Positions 6,020-14,468 of a stretch of DNA of 23,148 bases are shown here, one piece after another. This stretch comes from Polyangiaceae bacterium. Its GTDB lineage: Bacteria > Myxococcota > Polyangia > Polyangiales > Polyangiaceae. The stretch covers positions 1-23,148 of the forward strand of contig JAICTU010000084.1 in NCBI GenBank assembly GCA_025936205.1, given 5' to 3'. The position numbers and the translations under genes were made by a program. Position 1 is the first letter of the stretch; each line of letters starts with the position of its first letter. The notes under the pieces were generated by a model. It was not told the DNA's origin. It made no database searches and saw only the letters and a list, made by a program, of their open reading frames with translations.

Positions 6020-8884
6020 TCAAATGTGACGGAATGCCCCGACGCTCCCGGCACCCGTGCGTTCTCGCACTGAGGCAGCACTGACCCGCTTGGCTGGGGC
6101 GCGAGAGGGCGAACTGAAGTACTCGCGGGCGCCCTGCCGCTGGGCGGCAGCATAGGCAGCGCAGGCCTCGCTCCCTTCCACGCTGAGTCGCAGCAAGCGG
6201 GGCCCCCCCGTCAGGGATTCCGCGCGCGGCTCAAAGAAGCGTCGCGCGCGTTCCGATTGCTCGGCGCTGCAAAAAGCGCCAGCCGCGCGGGTGAGCTGAG
6301 CCCCGAGTTCGTTGCCAACACGCGCCACCAGCACATCGAAGTGCTGCTCGATCCAGTCGTAGGCGGCCTGCCGTGTCTCCAGCTCCTGGAGCTGACCGAA
6401 CACGACCGGCAGACGCTCGTTGGTTCGAAGCTCGTCGGCGAGCGCCACCTCGAGCACCAAGGGGCTGAGCTCGGGGTTCTGGTTGCTGCCCAGAGCGGAC
6501 AGCAGCCGCGCGCGCTCCACGCCGTCAGTGCTGGTGCCAAGGGCCGCGCGCGCTCGCTCGATCACGGCCTTGCCGCCCGCCTGCACCGCCACGGCGAGCG
6601 CGATGCCGGTGATCTCGCTGGGCAGGCGCGCGGCTCGGGCATCTCGCGCGAGCCCCAGATGAGCCCGCCCCAGCGCCTCGAGCTCGGACCGCACGCTGGC
6701 ATCTCGCGCTTCGAAGGCCAGAGCGGAGGTGAGCTCGGCCCGCAGCAGCTTGGTCTCCCCGTCCTCGCCACGCCCCGGGAACAGCCCCAGCTTCTTCTGG
6801 CGCGCGGCCGTCAGCTCGCGCACCACGCGGCGGTAGCCCGGCAACTCGGCTTCGTGGAGGAGCGCATCCCGGCTGCGGGCAAGCACGCCAAGCGCCGCGC
6901 TCGCCAGCTCTCGTTCCGGTTCGCTGGCGACCTGGCGCACCACGGCCATCAGCGCAGCGAACGACTGGGTGCCGGAGCGAGCCGCCGCCTCGGCATTGGC
7001 GAGCAGGGACAGCCGCTCCGCCGCGTCCAGGCTGGCATAGCCGCGCTCGAGCAAGGCCGACAGCTCGCTCGCGCCGAGTGACCAGCGGTAGTAACCCGAC
7101 GCGCGCGAATTCGGGAACAGCCAAGCCGGGCATTCGCGCTGCGTGAGCTCCAGATCGGCCTCGGCCGCGCTGAGCAGAGTGCACTGCTCGACCGCCATCC
7201 CGGGCGCTGCCGCCGCCGCTCCCTCTGCGGCCGACCCCGCGTAGCGCACGCACACCGGCACTTGCCAGCGCCCCCCCGGCTCAATGCCCGAGCCGAGCGG
7301 CGCGAAGCGCTGCTGCCTCAGATGTACGCGCGGCGCAGCGCCATTCACGCACTCGAGCTGTGCCGCGATGCTCGGCGCGCCCGGCTGATCGAGAAAGCTC
7401 GAGAAGGCTGCCGCCACCGGTTGCCCCGAAGCCTGCTCGAGCGCCTGCAGCAGCTCCACCGAAGTGCCGTTGCCGAAGCGGTGGCGTTCCAGGTAAAGGC
7501 GCAGCCCTGCGCGAAAGGCCTCGGCCCCGAGATAGCGCTCGAACATGGCGAGCAGCGCGCCACCCTTGGTGTAGGTGATGGCGTCGAAGGCGTTGCGGAT
7601 GTCGTGGTCGCTCTCGATCGGCTGGCGCACTTGCCGGGCGCTGCGACGCCCGTCCACGTCGAACGCGCGCTCGAGCCCTGCGACGCGCGCGAACTCGGAT
7701 TTGTATTCGGGGTGCACGTCCTGCACGACGCGCCCCGCGAGCCAGGTCGCGAAGCCCTCGTTGAGCCAGGTGTCGTCCCACCACGGCATGGTCACCAGAT
7801 CGCCGAACCATTGATGCCCGAGCTCGTGTGCGTTCACGGACACCGAGGCGCGGCGCTGGCCCTCGGGCGCGGCGTCCCCGAGCAGCAACAGCGTGTCGCG
7901 GAAGGTGATCGCCCCCGCGTTCTCCATGGCGCCGGCCGCGAAATCCGGGACGGCGATCAGGTCGAGCTTGGGATACGGGTACGCGACACCGAAGTAGCGC
8001 TCCAGGCTCTCCACGAGCGCCGGCGTCTCTTTCAGCGCAAAGGCCAGCTCGGGACCGCGCCCCCGAGCGGACACGCCGCGCAGGGGCAGAGGTTGCGGGC
8101 GCACGGCGGACGCAGCGATCGGGGGCGCCTCCACCACGTCGAGCGGGCCGACCGCAAGTGCAACCAGGTACGTGGGCAGCTTTTCGGTACGCGCGAAGCG
8201 CACCTCGCTCTGGCCCCCGTCCAGGTCACGCTGGGCTTCGAGCGGCGTGTTGGAGACCGCGCGCTCTCCGACCGGCACGCGCAGGGTGAGCTGGAACGGC
8301 GTCTTGAAGCGGGGCTCGTCGAAGCAGGGAAACGCGCGGCGTGCGTCGATCGGCTCGAATTGCGTGAACGCGTAACTCTCGCCGCCGGTCTCCACCTTGT
8401 ACAGGCCGCGCAGGCGCCCGTTGAATTCCCCGGAGTACTCGAGGTCGATCACGCTCGTGCCGGGCCCGATCGGCTCGGCCAACACCAGGCTGGTCAGGCC
8501 GTTCTCGCCGAGCCGCCCCGGCAGCGGTTGCGGGCTAGCCGTGACGCTACGCCCGCTGCCAGGTACGGCGAGGGAGACGCGAGAGATCCTCAGATCGCGC
8601 GCGTGCAGCTGGATCAAATCGACACGTCGCTCGAGCTGGACCTCGATGCGCGCGTGGCCGTTGAAATCGGCGCGGCGAGGGTCGACGTCGAGGGCCAGCT
8701 CATAGGAAACGGGCCACACTCCCTCCGCCAGGCGCCCGTCAGCGCGCTCCGCTGGTTGGGTCGCTGCAGAAGCCTCCGCCGCTCTCGCCCGTCCGCCCTC
8801 CCCTTGTGGCGCGGCGGCCGCCGACTGGGGCCCGTGCTGGCAGGCGACGAGCAGTGCGGCGGCCGAGAGCAAACACGTTCTCAT
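6020..8884 (-). CDS. M1 family zinc aminopeptidase, predicted lipoprotein
   Basis: This 954-residue gluzincin aminopeptidase removes N-terminal residues from peptides. The exopeptidase motif GAMENAG is at 318-324. The zinc site HELGH is at 353-357, with the third ligand Glu376 in LNEGFAT exactly 18 residues after the second His. The substrate-side block TQFEPIDARRAFPCFDEP (174-191) and ITYTKGGALL are also present. After the catalytic domain comes a helical ERAP1_C-type C-terminal half. The N-terminus MRTCLLSAAALLVAC has a lipobox (Cys15) and a low-complexity Ala/Gln/Gly spacer, so the enzyme is probably anchored in the outer membrane or periplasm rather than cytosolic like E. coli PepN. The gene starts 34 bp after the ABC permease gene on the same strand, which suggests co-expression with the pump. 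The ribosome binding site is weak, so translation may depend on upstream reading. Confidence 0.93.
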   Translation of the reverse strand: MRTCLLSAAALLVACQHGPQSAAAAPQGEGGRARAAEASAATQPAERADGRLAEGVWPVSYELALDVDPRRADFNGHARIEVQLERRVDLIQLHARDLRISRVSLAVPGSGRSVTASPQPLPGRLGENGLTSLVLAEPIGPGTSVIDLEYSGEFNGRLRGLYKVETGGESYAFTQFEPIDARRAFPCFDEPRFKTPFQLTLRVPVGERAVSNTPLEAQRDLDGGQSEVRFARTEKLPTYLVALAVGPLDVVEAPPIAASAVRPQPLPLRGVSARGRGPELAFALKETPALVESLERYFGVAYPYPKLDLIAVPDFAAGAMENAGAITFRDTLLLLGDAAPEGQRRASVSVNAHELGHQWFGDLVTMPWWDDTWLNEGFATWLAGRVVQDVHPEYKSEFARVAGLERAFDVDGRRSARQVRQPIESDHDIRNAFDAITYTKGGALLAMFERYLGAEAFRAGLRLYLERHRFGNGTSVELLQALEQASGQPVAAAFSSFLDQPGAPSIAAQLECVNGAAPRVHLRQQRFAPLGSGIEPGGRWQVPVCVRYAGSAAEGAAAAAPGMAVEQCTLLSAAEADLELTQRECPAWLFPNSRASGYYRWSLGASELSALLERGYASLDAAERLSLLANAEAAARSGTQSFAALMAVVRQVASEPERELASAALGVLARSRDALLHEAELPGYRRVVRELTAARQKKLGLFPGRGEDGETKLLRAELTSALAFEARDASVRSELEALGRAHLGLARDARAARLPSEITGIALAVAVQAGGKAVIERARAALGTSTDGVERARLLSALGSNQNPELSPLVLEVALADELRTNERLPVVFGQLQELETRQAAYDWIEQHFDVLVARVGNELGAQLTRAAGAFCSAEQSERARRFFEPRAESLTGGPRLLRLSVEGSEACAAYAAAQRQGAREYFSSPSRAPAKRVSAASVRERTGAGSVGAFRHI

Positions 8885-8918
8885 CGCGCCAACCTAGAGG
8901 AGGCCCGCGCGCGCGTCA

Positions 8919-10124
8919 TCACTCGAAGCGCAGCGCCTCCACCGGATCCAGGCGGGCCGCCCTGCGCGCCGGGCCGACACCAAAAGCAATGCCGATGAGA
9001 GCCGAAACTCCGAGCGCCAACGCAATGGCGTACGGCGGGATGATGGTCTGCCACTCGCCGAAACGTGCCAGCAGCTGTGCCGCTGCATAGCCCAGGCCGA
9101 CACCGACAGCGCCGCCGGCGAGCGACACCGCCACGGCCTCGAACAGGAACTGACGCAGCACGTCCCGCCGCCGCGCCCCGACCGCCATGCGCACGCCGAT
9201 CTCGCGGGTGCGCTCCCGCACCGAGACCAGCATGATGTTCATGATGCCGATGCCGCCCACCACCAGCGACACTGCGGCGATGCTGCCCAGCAGAGTCGTG
9301 AACGTGCCCGTGATCTGGCCCATGGTCTCCAGCATCTCCGCCTGCGAGCGCACCTCGAAGTCGCTCGGCTGGTCGCTGCGCAGGCGGTGCCGCAAGCGCA
9401 ACAGCTGCTCCGCCTGGGCCTGAACCTGCGCGGCCTGCTGCTCGCTCTTCAGCTGCAGCGAGACGGTGGAGAGATAGTCGCGCCCGAACAGCGCGCTCGC
9501 GTGGGTTGAAAGCGGCACGAACACGCTGTCGTCCGGCGAGCCCATGCCGGACCCCTTGGCGGCCAGCACCCCGATCACACGGAACGCATTGCCGTTGATC
9601 TGCAGCTTGCTTCCCACCGGCGTGGATGCCCCATACAGCTCCGAGGCCAGGTTCGCCCCGACCACGACCACCCGCGAGCGATTCTGCTCGTCGAGGTCGG
9701 AGAGGCTGACGCCGCTCGAGAGCGGCAGTGCACGCACGTCGAAGTACTCGGGCGTGACGCCTACCACCGAGGCATTCTCATTCTTCTCCAGGTGCCGCAA
9801 CTGCGCGCTGGCGCTCATCTCGGGCGCCACGGACGCGACCCCCTCCAGCGCCTGGAGCGCCGCAGCGTCCGCGCGCGTCAGGGTCTGGACAGAGCCGGAG
9901 CGCACCCCGCCACCACCGGCCTGGGTGCCCGGACGCACCATCAGCAGGTTTGAGCCGAGCGCACGGATGCGCTCCTCCACGCTGCTGCGGGCGCCCTCGC
10001 CGATGCCGAGCACGGCCACCACGGCGCCGCTGCCGATGATCATGCCCAGCATCGTGAGCAACGACCGTAGCCGGTTCGAAGTCAGGGAACGCCAGGCGCT
10101 CCTCGCGGTTTCTCGGATCAACAT
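8919..10124 (-). CDS. MacB-type ABC transporter permease (FtsX family)
   Basis: The 401-residue permease has the MacB/LolC topology. One membrane span lies near residues 20-42 (LLTMLGMIIGSGAVVAVLGIG). A large periplasmic MacB_PCD domain follows, including PEMSASAQLR and VGVTPEYFDVR. Three C-terminal spans lie near 275-302, 325-352 and 363-384. It ends with the family signature GVGPARRAARLDPVEALRFE. These type VII ABC proteins do not move substrate through the membrane. They use ATP in the cytoplasm to drive the periplasmic adaptor and TolC partner. Its ATG overlaps the stop of the ATPase gene by 7 bp, indicating translational coupling and 1:1 synthesis. E. coli MacB is a single fused chain, whereas here ATPase and permease are split. 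Confidence 0.95.
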   Translation of the reverse strand: MLIRETARSAWRSLTSNRLRSLLTMLGMIIGSGAVVAVLGIGEGARSSVEERIRALGSNLLMVRPGTQAGGGGVRSGSVQTLTRADAAALQALEGVASVAPEMSASAQLRHLEKNENASVVGVTPEYFDVRALPLSSGVSLSDLDEQNRSRVVVVGANLASELYGASTPVGSKLQINGNAFRVIGVLAAKGSGMGSPDDSVFVPLSTHASALFGRDYLSTVSLQLKSEQQAAQVQAQAEQLLRLRHRLRSDQPSDFEVRSQAEMLETMGQITGTFTTLLGSIAAVSLVVGGIGIMNIMLVSVRERTREIGVRMAVGARRRDVLRQFLFEAVAVSLAGGAVGVGLGYAAAQLLARFGEWQTIIPPYAIALALGVSALIGIAFGVGPARRAARLDPVEALRFE

Positions 10125-10849
10125 GCTAGCTCCATTTCATCGGCGCGCAGCGCCGCGACGACGCCGTGAGCGTCACCGTCGGCCACGATCTGGCCGTCTT
10201 TCATGCGGATGGCGCGCGACATGGCGCGCGCGATGGCGAGGTCGTGAGTGACCATGATCAGCGTGGTACCCTCCCCGTTCAACGTCGAGAGCAACTCCAG
10301 CACCTCTTGACCCGTCCGGCTGTCGAGCGCGCCGGTCGGCTCATCGCAAAGCAGGATCGAGGGGCGCGTCACGATGGCGCGCGCGATCGCCACGCGCTGC
10401 CGCTGTCCACCCGAGAGCTCGGAGGGCAGGTGCCGCTCGCGCGCACCCAGCCCGACCCGCTCCAGCGCGGTGCGGGCCAGCTCCCGGCTGTTCTTCGCTG
10501 CGGCGTACAGCAGCGGCAGCTCCACATTTTCGACCGCGGTCATGCGCGGCAGCAAGTTGAAGCTCTGAAATACGAAGCCGATGTGGCGGTTGCGCAAGGC
10601 GGCGAGCTCATCGTCATCGAGCGACGCCATGTCGCGCCCCTCCAGCTCGTAACGACCAGAGCTCGGCCGGTCGAGGCAGCCGAGGATGTTCAGCAAGCTC
10701 GACTTGCCGCAGCCCGAGGGGCCGATGATCGCCAGCGCCTCGCCGCGCTCGACGGAGAAACTGATGCCGTCGACGGCTCGCACGGCGAGCTCGCTGTGCT
10801 CCGCGTCGTAGACCTTGCTCAGGTCGCGGATCTGGATGGGAGCGGTCAT
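10118..10849 (-). CDS. MacB/LolD-type ABC transporter ATP-binding protein
   Basis: This 243-residue nucleotide-binding subunit has Walker A GPSGCGKS (43-50), Q-loop FVFQSFNLLPRMTAVENVELP (93 onward), signature LSGGQRQRVAIARA (145-158), Walker B ILLCDEPTGALD with catalytic Glu170, and H-loop His202 (MVTHD). The FNLLP and DEPTGALDS blocks are typical of the MacB/LolD/YknY subgroup. I chose the ATG at 10849 because the family N-terminus (IQIRDLSKVY) starts there. It sits one base after the adaptor stop, with GGAGGGGGC just upstream as ribosome binding site. Upstream in-frame codons read into the adaptor gene. It should dimerise and drive the permease encoded by the overlapping next gene. Confidence 0.95.
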   Translation of the reverse strand: MTAPIQIRDLSKVYDAEHSELAVRAVDGISFSVERGEALAIIGPSGCGKSSLLNILGCLDRPSSGRYELEGRDMASLDDDELAALRNRHIGFVFQSFNLLPRMTAVENVELPLLYAAAKNSRELARTALERVGLGARERHLPSELSGGQRQRVAIARAIVTRPSILLCDEPTGALDSRTGQEVLELLSTLNGEGTTLIMVTHDLAIARAMSRAIRMKDGQIVADGDAHGVVAALRADEMELAC

Positions 10850-10850
10850 T

Positions 10851-12083
10851 TCAGCGCCCCCTCCGGCCGCCACCCATGCCCATGCCGGGGATGGGCGCGC
10901 GGTTACTGTTGCTGGGCGCGGCAGCAGGCGCGCCAGCGGGTGCGCTCGCCAGGACCGTGTCCCCATCGCGCAGGCCGTCGAGCACCACCATCTGAGTGCC
11001 ATCGGTAGCGCCCACGTGGATCGGGCGCTCGGCGCCGTCCGGCAAGCGCACGAAACGCTGCTTGCCCTTGGACTGCACGGCCAGCAGCGGCACCAGCAAG
11101 GCATCTTTCTGCTCGGCCGTCACGATCTCGATGTCCGCGCTCATGCCCGAGCGGAGCAGCGGCGCCGACTCGTCGGTGACGGCGATCTCGACGTCGAAGG
11201 TGACCACGCTGGAGGTGTCGACGCCGAGCGGACTGACGCGGTCGACCACCCCCTGGAACAGGCGATCCCCGTACGTATCGACGCTGATGTCGACGCGCTG
11301 GCCCGTCGCGATGTGGCTGATCTGGGCCTCGTCCACCGAAGCGACGATGCGCAGATGGGAAAGATCCGCGAGCGTCATCACGGCGCTTCCCCCACTGACG
11401 TTGGTGAGCGCGGAGGAAACGAGCGTGCCCTTCTCCACCGCAATGTCCAGCACGGTGCCCGAGATCGGGGCGTAGATGCTGGTCTCCTTCAGCCGCAGTT
11501 CGGCGTCCTGTACGCTGAGCTCTGCAGCCTGCAGCGCGCCCTCAGACGCGCTCAACTGCGCGCGCTTCAGGGTCACGTTCGACGCGGCCACCTTCGTGGC
11601 ATGCGTCGCCGTGCGCGCCGCATCCGTAGAGCCCAACCCGAGCTCAGCGCTCTTCTGCGCCACCGACTCCGTGACCTCGCTGTTCTGCTCGTCCAACTGC
11701 GCCATTCCGAGCGAGGCGCGTGCCGCCTGTACGTCAGCGAGCGCGCGATTTCTCGCCACCTTCGCCGAGGCCAGCTGGCGTGTGGCATCGGTAGGATCCA
11801 GTTTCACCAGCAGCTGGCCGGCTTGCACCTGATCGCCTTCCTTGACCAGTACTTCGATCACCTGTCCCGAGCCGCGGGACTTCACTTCGACCTGCACATC
11901 GGGCTCGATCTTGCCGGAGGCGGCGGCGGTCTCGACCAGCGTGCCGCGGTGAGCCGTGACGGTGGGGCCGGCGGCTCGCGGCCGATCGTTTTGCTGCCAG
12001 GCGTAGCCGCCGGCGGCTGCCGTAGCGATCAACAGGGCGCCAGCAGAAGACAGGAGAGCGCGTTTCTTCGTGTGGATGTTCAT
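10851..12083 (-). CDS. MacA-like periplasmic adaptor (HlyD/RND-type membrane fusion protein)
   Basis: The 410-residue adaptor bridges the inner-membrane ABC permease and the TolC-like channel. An uncleaved signal anchor spans about 8-27. The first lipoyl half-motif is VEVKSRGSGQVIEVLVKEGDQV, then an alpha-hairpin of about 130 residues rich in Ala/Gln/Glu, then the second lipoyl half TSIYAPISGTVLDIAVEKGTLV. Beta-barrel and membrane-proximal domains include LADLSHLRIVASVDEAQIS and GMSADIEIVTAEQKDALLVP. The C-terminus is a low-complexity Ala/Pro/Gly tail ending GMGMGGGRRGR, as in several MacA-like proteins. GAGGA eight bases before the ATG is a good ribosome binding site. The gene follows the TolC gene by 38 bp and abuts the ATPase gene. 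Confidence 0.94.
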   Translation of the reverse strand: MNIHTKKRALLSSAGALLIATAAAGGYAWQQNDRPRAAGPTVTAHRGTLVETAAASGKIEPDVQVEVKSRGSGQVIEVLVKEGDQVQAGQLLVKLDPTDATRQLASAKVARNRALADVQAARASLGMAQLDEQNSEVTESVAQKSAELGLGSTDAARTATHATKVAASNVTLKRAQLSASEGALQAAELSVQDAELRLKETSIYAPISGTVLDIAVEKGTLVSSALTNVSGGSAVMTLADLSHLRIVASVDEAQISHIATGQRVDISVDTYGDRLFQGVVDRVSPLGVDTSSVVTFDVEIAVTDESAPLLRSGMSADIEIVTAEQKDALLVPLLAVQSKGKQRFVRLPDGAERPIHVGATDGTQMVVLDGLRDGDTVLASAPAGAPAAAPSNSNRAPIPGMGMGGGRRGR

Positions 12084-12121
12084 GGGGTGTTCCTCGTGAC
12101 TGCGGAAAGAAGATCTGGGGG

Positions 12122-13645
12122 CTAGAGCGCGGCAAACCGATCGAGCAGGTGGCCCGTGGTGTGCTCCAACTCGAAACGAGCGGAAGCCTGATTGACGAGC
12201 GCTTGCAGGCGTCGGAGTTCGGCTTCGCGGAAGGTCTGCTCGGCCGTGACGACGTTCTGAGAGGTGGTCGTGCCGAGCAGCAAGCGCTGACGCTCGGCTT
12301 CCGCGAGCTGGCTGGCCACGGACGCCGTTTCGCTGGTGAGCGACACCTGCTCTGCCGCTGCCTGCAGGTTCACGCCGAGCGAGCTGGCCTGTGCGCGCAA
12401 GGCCTGGACCTGAGCGCCGTAGCGCGCCTCGGCAGCCTCCAGCTCGGCCTGTGCGGAGGCGGCGTCAGCGCCCGTGCGCCCGGAGCCCAGCGGCAGCTCC
12501 ACTTCGACGCCTCCCAGCACGCCATACGTGGGGCGCCCCCCACCGAGCGAAAAGCTCTGGTTGTCGTCCCAGAGTGTACCGATGGAACCCTTGGCGAACA
12601 GATCTACGCGCGGCCGGTCGGCGTTGCGCACCACGTTGACGCGCGACTTGCTGCGTTCCAGCTCTGCGCGCAGCGCGGCCAGCTCCGGCGATCGCGCGTC
12701 CACTTCCTGGGTCAGCTGGTCCAGCGCCGGCGCCGCGCCCGCCGCGGGCGGATCGCCCGTGGCTTGCAGGCTCTGCGCGGCCGAGGGGGACATGCCGAGC
12801 AAGCGCCCGAGCTCGATCGCACGCGTGGTGCGCTCGGCACGGGCCCGAGACAACGCGTCGGCGATCGAGGCCGCGGAGGTCGTGAACTGCAGCACGTCCA
12901 CCTGGGCGCCCGTGCCCAGCGTGTCGGCGCGGAGCTTGGCGTCATTCACCAGCCGGGCTGCGACGCTCTGCGCCTGCTCCTGCACCGCTACGGCACGGTC
13001 CGCGTACCAGAGATTCCAGGACGCATCCAACCCGTCCAGCGCGGTCTGGCTCGCAGCCTGTTGCTCGCGGCTCTCCGCCGCATGGGCAACAGCCTCAGCT
13101 TGGCGCAGCGGCGCGAGCTGCACGTCTCTGCAGGCACCCCGCAGCAGAGGCTGCCGCGCGCTCAGATAGGCCTCGACCGAGTAGGTCGGGCCCAGATTCA
13201 GGTTGTCGGGCAGCGGGCTCTGCCCGGACCAGATGCGCTTGTCCCAGGAGACGCCTGTCGACGCGCCGAGTTCGAGCTGTGTGCCGATCTCGGTCGTGTA
13301 GGACACGGCCGCCTTCGAGCTCAGCGCGTCGGTCACCGACCGTGACGCGCCGCTGGCGTCGACTCCTGCATCGTTCGCTCGGCCCGCCGTCTCGGAGTGT
13401 TCCGCCTGCAGCGAGGCGACCAGGTTCGGGTCCCGCGCGCCCCGCTCCGCTGCCACGCCCTGATGCGCGGCCGTTGCATCGAGCAGCGCCGCACGCAGGC
13501 TGGGATTGTTCGTGGCAGCGCGGCTCACCGCCTGCTCGGCGGAGAGCGTTTCCGCGGCGGCCTGCCGGGTCAGCCCCACGATGCATAGACTCAGCAGCGG
13601 AGCCCAGTGAGCCCGACGCAGCCAGCTCAGACGAGGAGTGTTCAT
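12122..13645 (-). CDS. TolC-family outer-membrane efflux protein
   Basis: The 507-residue protein has a cleavable signal peptide ending QAAA/ET near residue 32. It carries two OEP repeats, each with a long Ala/Gln/Glu-rich coiled-coil pair. The second contains VELPLGSGRTGADAASAQAELEAAEARY and the familiar ending of LLGTTTSQNVVTAEQTFREAELRRLQALV. This is the trimeric outer-membrane channel of a tripartite pump. It is the first gene of the minus-strand operon and diverges from the two-component system. The ribosome binding site is weak (GGA close to the ATG). A Cys in the RQPLLRGACRDVQ segment is unusual for the coiled coil but has no obvious consequence. Confidence 0.93.
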   Translation of the reverse strand: MNTPRLSWLRRAHWAPLLSLCIVGLTRQAAAETLSAEQAVSRAATNNPSLRAALLDATAAHQGVAAERGARDPNLVASLQAEHSETAGRANDAGVDASGASRSVTDALSSKAAVSYTTEIGTQLELGASTGVSWDKRIWSGQSPLPDNLNLGPTYSVEAYLSARQPLLRGACRDVQLAPLRQAEAVAHAAESREQQAASQTALDGLDASWNLWYADRAVAVQEQAQSVAARLVNDAKLRADTLGTGAQVDVLQFTTSAASIADALSRARAERTTRAIELGRLLGMSPSAAQSLQATGDPPAAGAAPALDQLTQEVDARSPELAALRAELERSKSRVNVVRNADRPRVDLFAKGSIGTLWDDNQSFSLGGGRPTYGVLGGVEVELPLGSGRTGADAASAQAELEAAEARYGAQVQALRAQASSLGVNLQAAAEQVSLTSETASVASQLAEAERQRLLLGTTTSQNVVTAEQTFREAELRRLQALVNQASARFELEHTTGHLLDRFAAL

Positions 13646-13667
13646 GGTCCATAGTCTGAGGCGCCCA

Positions 13668-13706
13668 ATTTCAAGGGCCGTCGACCTTTGTCAAGGATTG
13701 TAAGGA
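13668..13706. promoter_or_regulatory. Candidate response-regulator operator between efflux operon and two-component system
   Basis: The 112-bp spacer between the divergent starts holds repeated elements: ATTTCAAGG (13668-13676), TTGTCAAGG (13688-13696) and TTGTAAGGA (13698-13706). Their starts are 20 and 10 bp apart, so all three face the same side of the helix. OmpR/CpxR-family regulators bind direct repeats with about one helical turn of spacing, and the neighbouring response regulator is of that family. Control of both transcripts by this site is inference. On the minus strand the first repeat also contains TTGAAA, a -35-like hexamer, but no good -10 follows at a proper distance before the TolC start. 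Confidence 0.45.
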
Positions 13707-13757
13707 GCGCTTTGCGTCTGCTGACGCTGACGGCTTCCGGGGCTAGAGTTCCACCAG

Positions 13758-14468
13758 ATGGCAGAGCGGCCCGAGATCCTGGTGATCGACGACGATGCGG
13801 AACTGTGCGAGCTGCTCGGCGAGCTGCTCGGACAAGAAGGCTACGGCGTGGAGAGTCACGGTGACGGGCGCGCGGGGCTCGCTCGCGCGCAAGCTCAGCG
13901 CTTTGCTCGGGTCGTGCTCGACATCATGCTGCCCAGCATGAACGGCTTCGAAGTGCTGACGCGCTTGCGCCAGGGCAGCCCCGCACAAAATGCCGATGTG
14001 CCAGTCATCATGCTGACCGCCAAGGGCGAAGATGTCGATCGCATCGTGGGTCTGGAGATGGGCGCGGACGACTACCTCCCGAAGCCCTTCAATCCACGCG
14101 AGCTGGTGGCGCGCGTGCGTGCGATCCAGCGCCGCGCGGGAGGTCAGCGCAAGCTAACGGCCGCGGTGCTGGCCGTCGACGATCTGGAGCTGGTGCCGTC
14201 GGCGCGCGTGGCGCGCGTGCGCGGTGCGGAGCTCGATCTGACGACGGCCGAATACGATCTTCTGGAGGTGCTGGTGAAGCGCGCCGGCAGCGTGGTCGCG
14301 CGGGACGAGCTGGCCAAGCTGGTGCTGGGGCGGCGGCTCGCCGCGTATGATCGGGCCATCGACATGCACGTCTCGAACCTGCGCAAGAAGCTCGGCGACG
14401 GCCCGCGCGGCGAGCGGATCAAGACCGTGCGCAACGCCGGATACATCCTGGCGAAAGGGGACTCATGA
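13758..14468 (+). CDS. OmpR-family response regulator (CpxR-like)
   Basis: The 236-residue transcription factor has a receiver domain (about 6-122) and a winged-helix DNA-binding domain (about 140-232). In the receiver, Asp11/Asp12 bind metal, Asp55 (VVLDIMLPSMNG) is the phosphorylation site, and Thr87 and Lys109 (ADDYLPKPF) complete the switch. The DNA-binding domain shows LTTAEYDLLEVLVKRAGSVVARDELAK and DMHVSNLRKKLGD, closest in style to CpxR/RstA. No clear ribosome binding site precedes the ATG. TAGAGT lies about ten bases upstream, so a leaderless or very short-leader transcript is possible. Its last four bases overlap the kinase start (ATGA), so the pair is translationally coupled. It likely regulates the divergent efflux operon and itself. 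Confidence 0.95.
   Translation: MAERPEILVIDDDAELCELLGELLGQEGYGVESHGDGRAGLARAQAQRFARVVLDIMLPSMNGFEVLTRLRQGSPAQNADVPVIMLTAKGEDVDRIVGLEMGADDYLPKPFNPRELVARVRAIQRRAGGQRKLTAAVLAVDDLELVPSARVARVRGAELDLTTAEYDLLEVLVKRAGSVVARDELAKLVLGRRLAAYDRAIDMHVSNLRKKLGDGPRGERIKTVRNAGYILAKGDS

Noticed and set aside
7262..8998. Open frame of 578 codons on the plus strand opposite the M1 peptidase
   Set aside because: It is a GC-driven shadow. The opposite strand encodes an intact M1 enzyme with all catalytic motifs.
10815..12125. Open frame of 436 codons opposite the adaptor gene
   Set aside because: It is His/Arg/Gln-rich with no domain, and mirrors the codons of the MacA-like gene.
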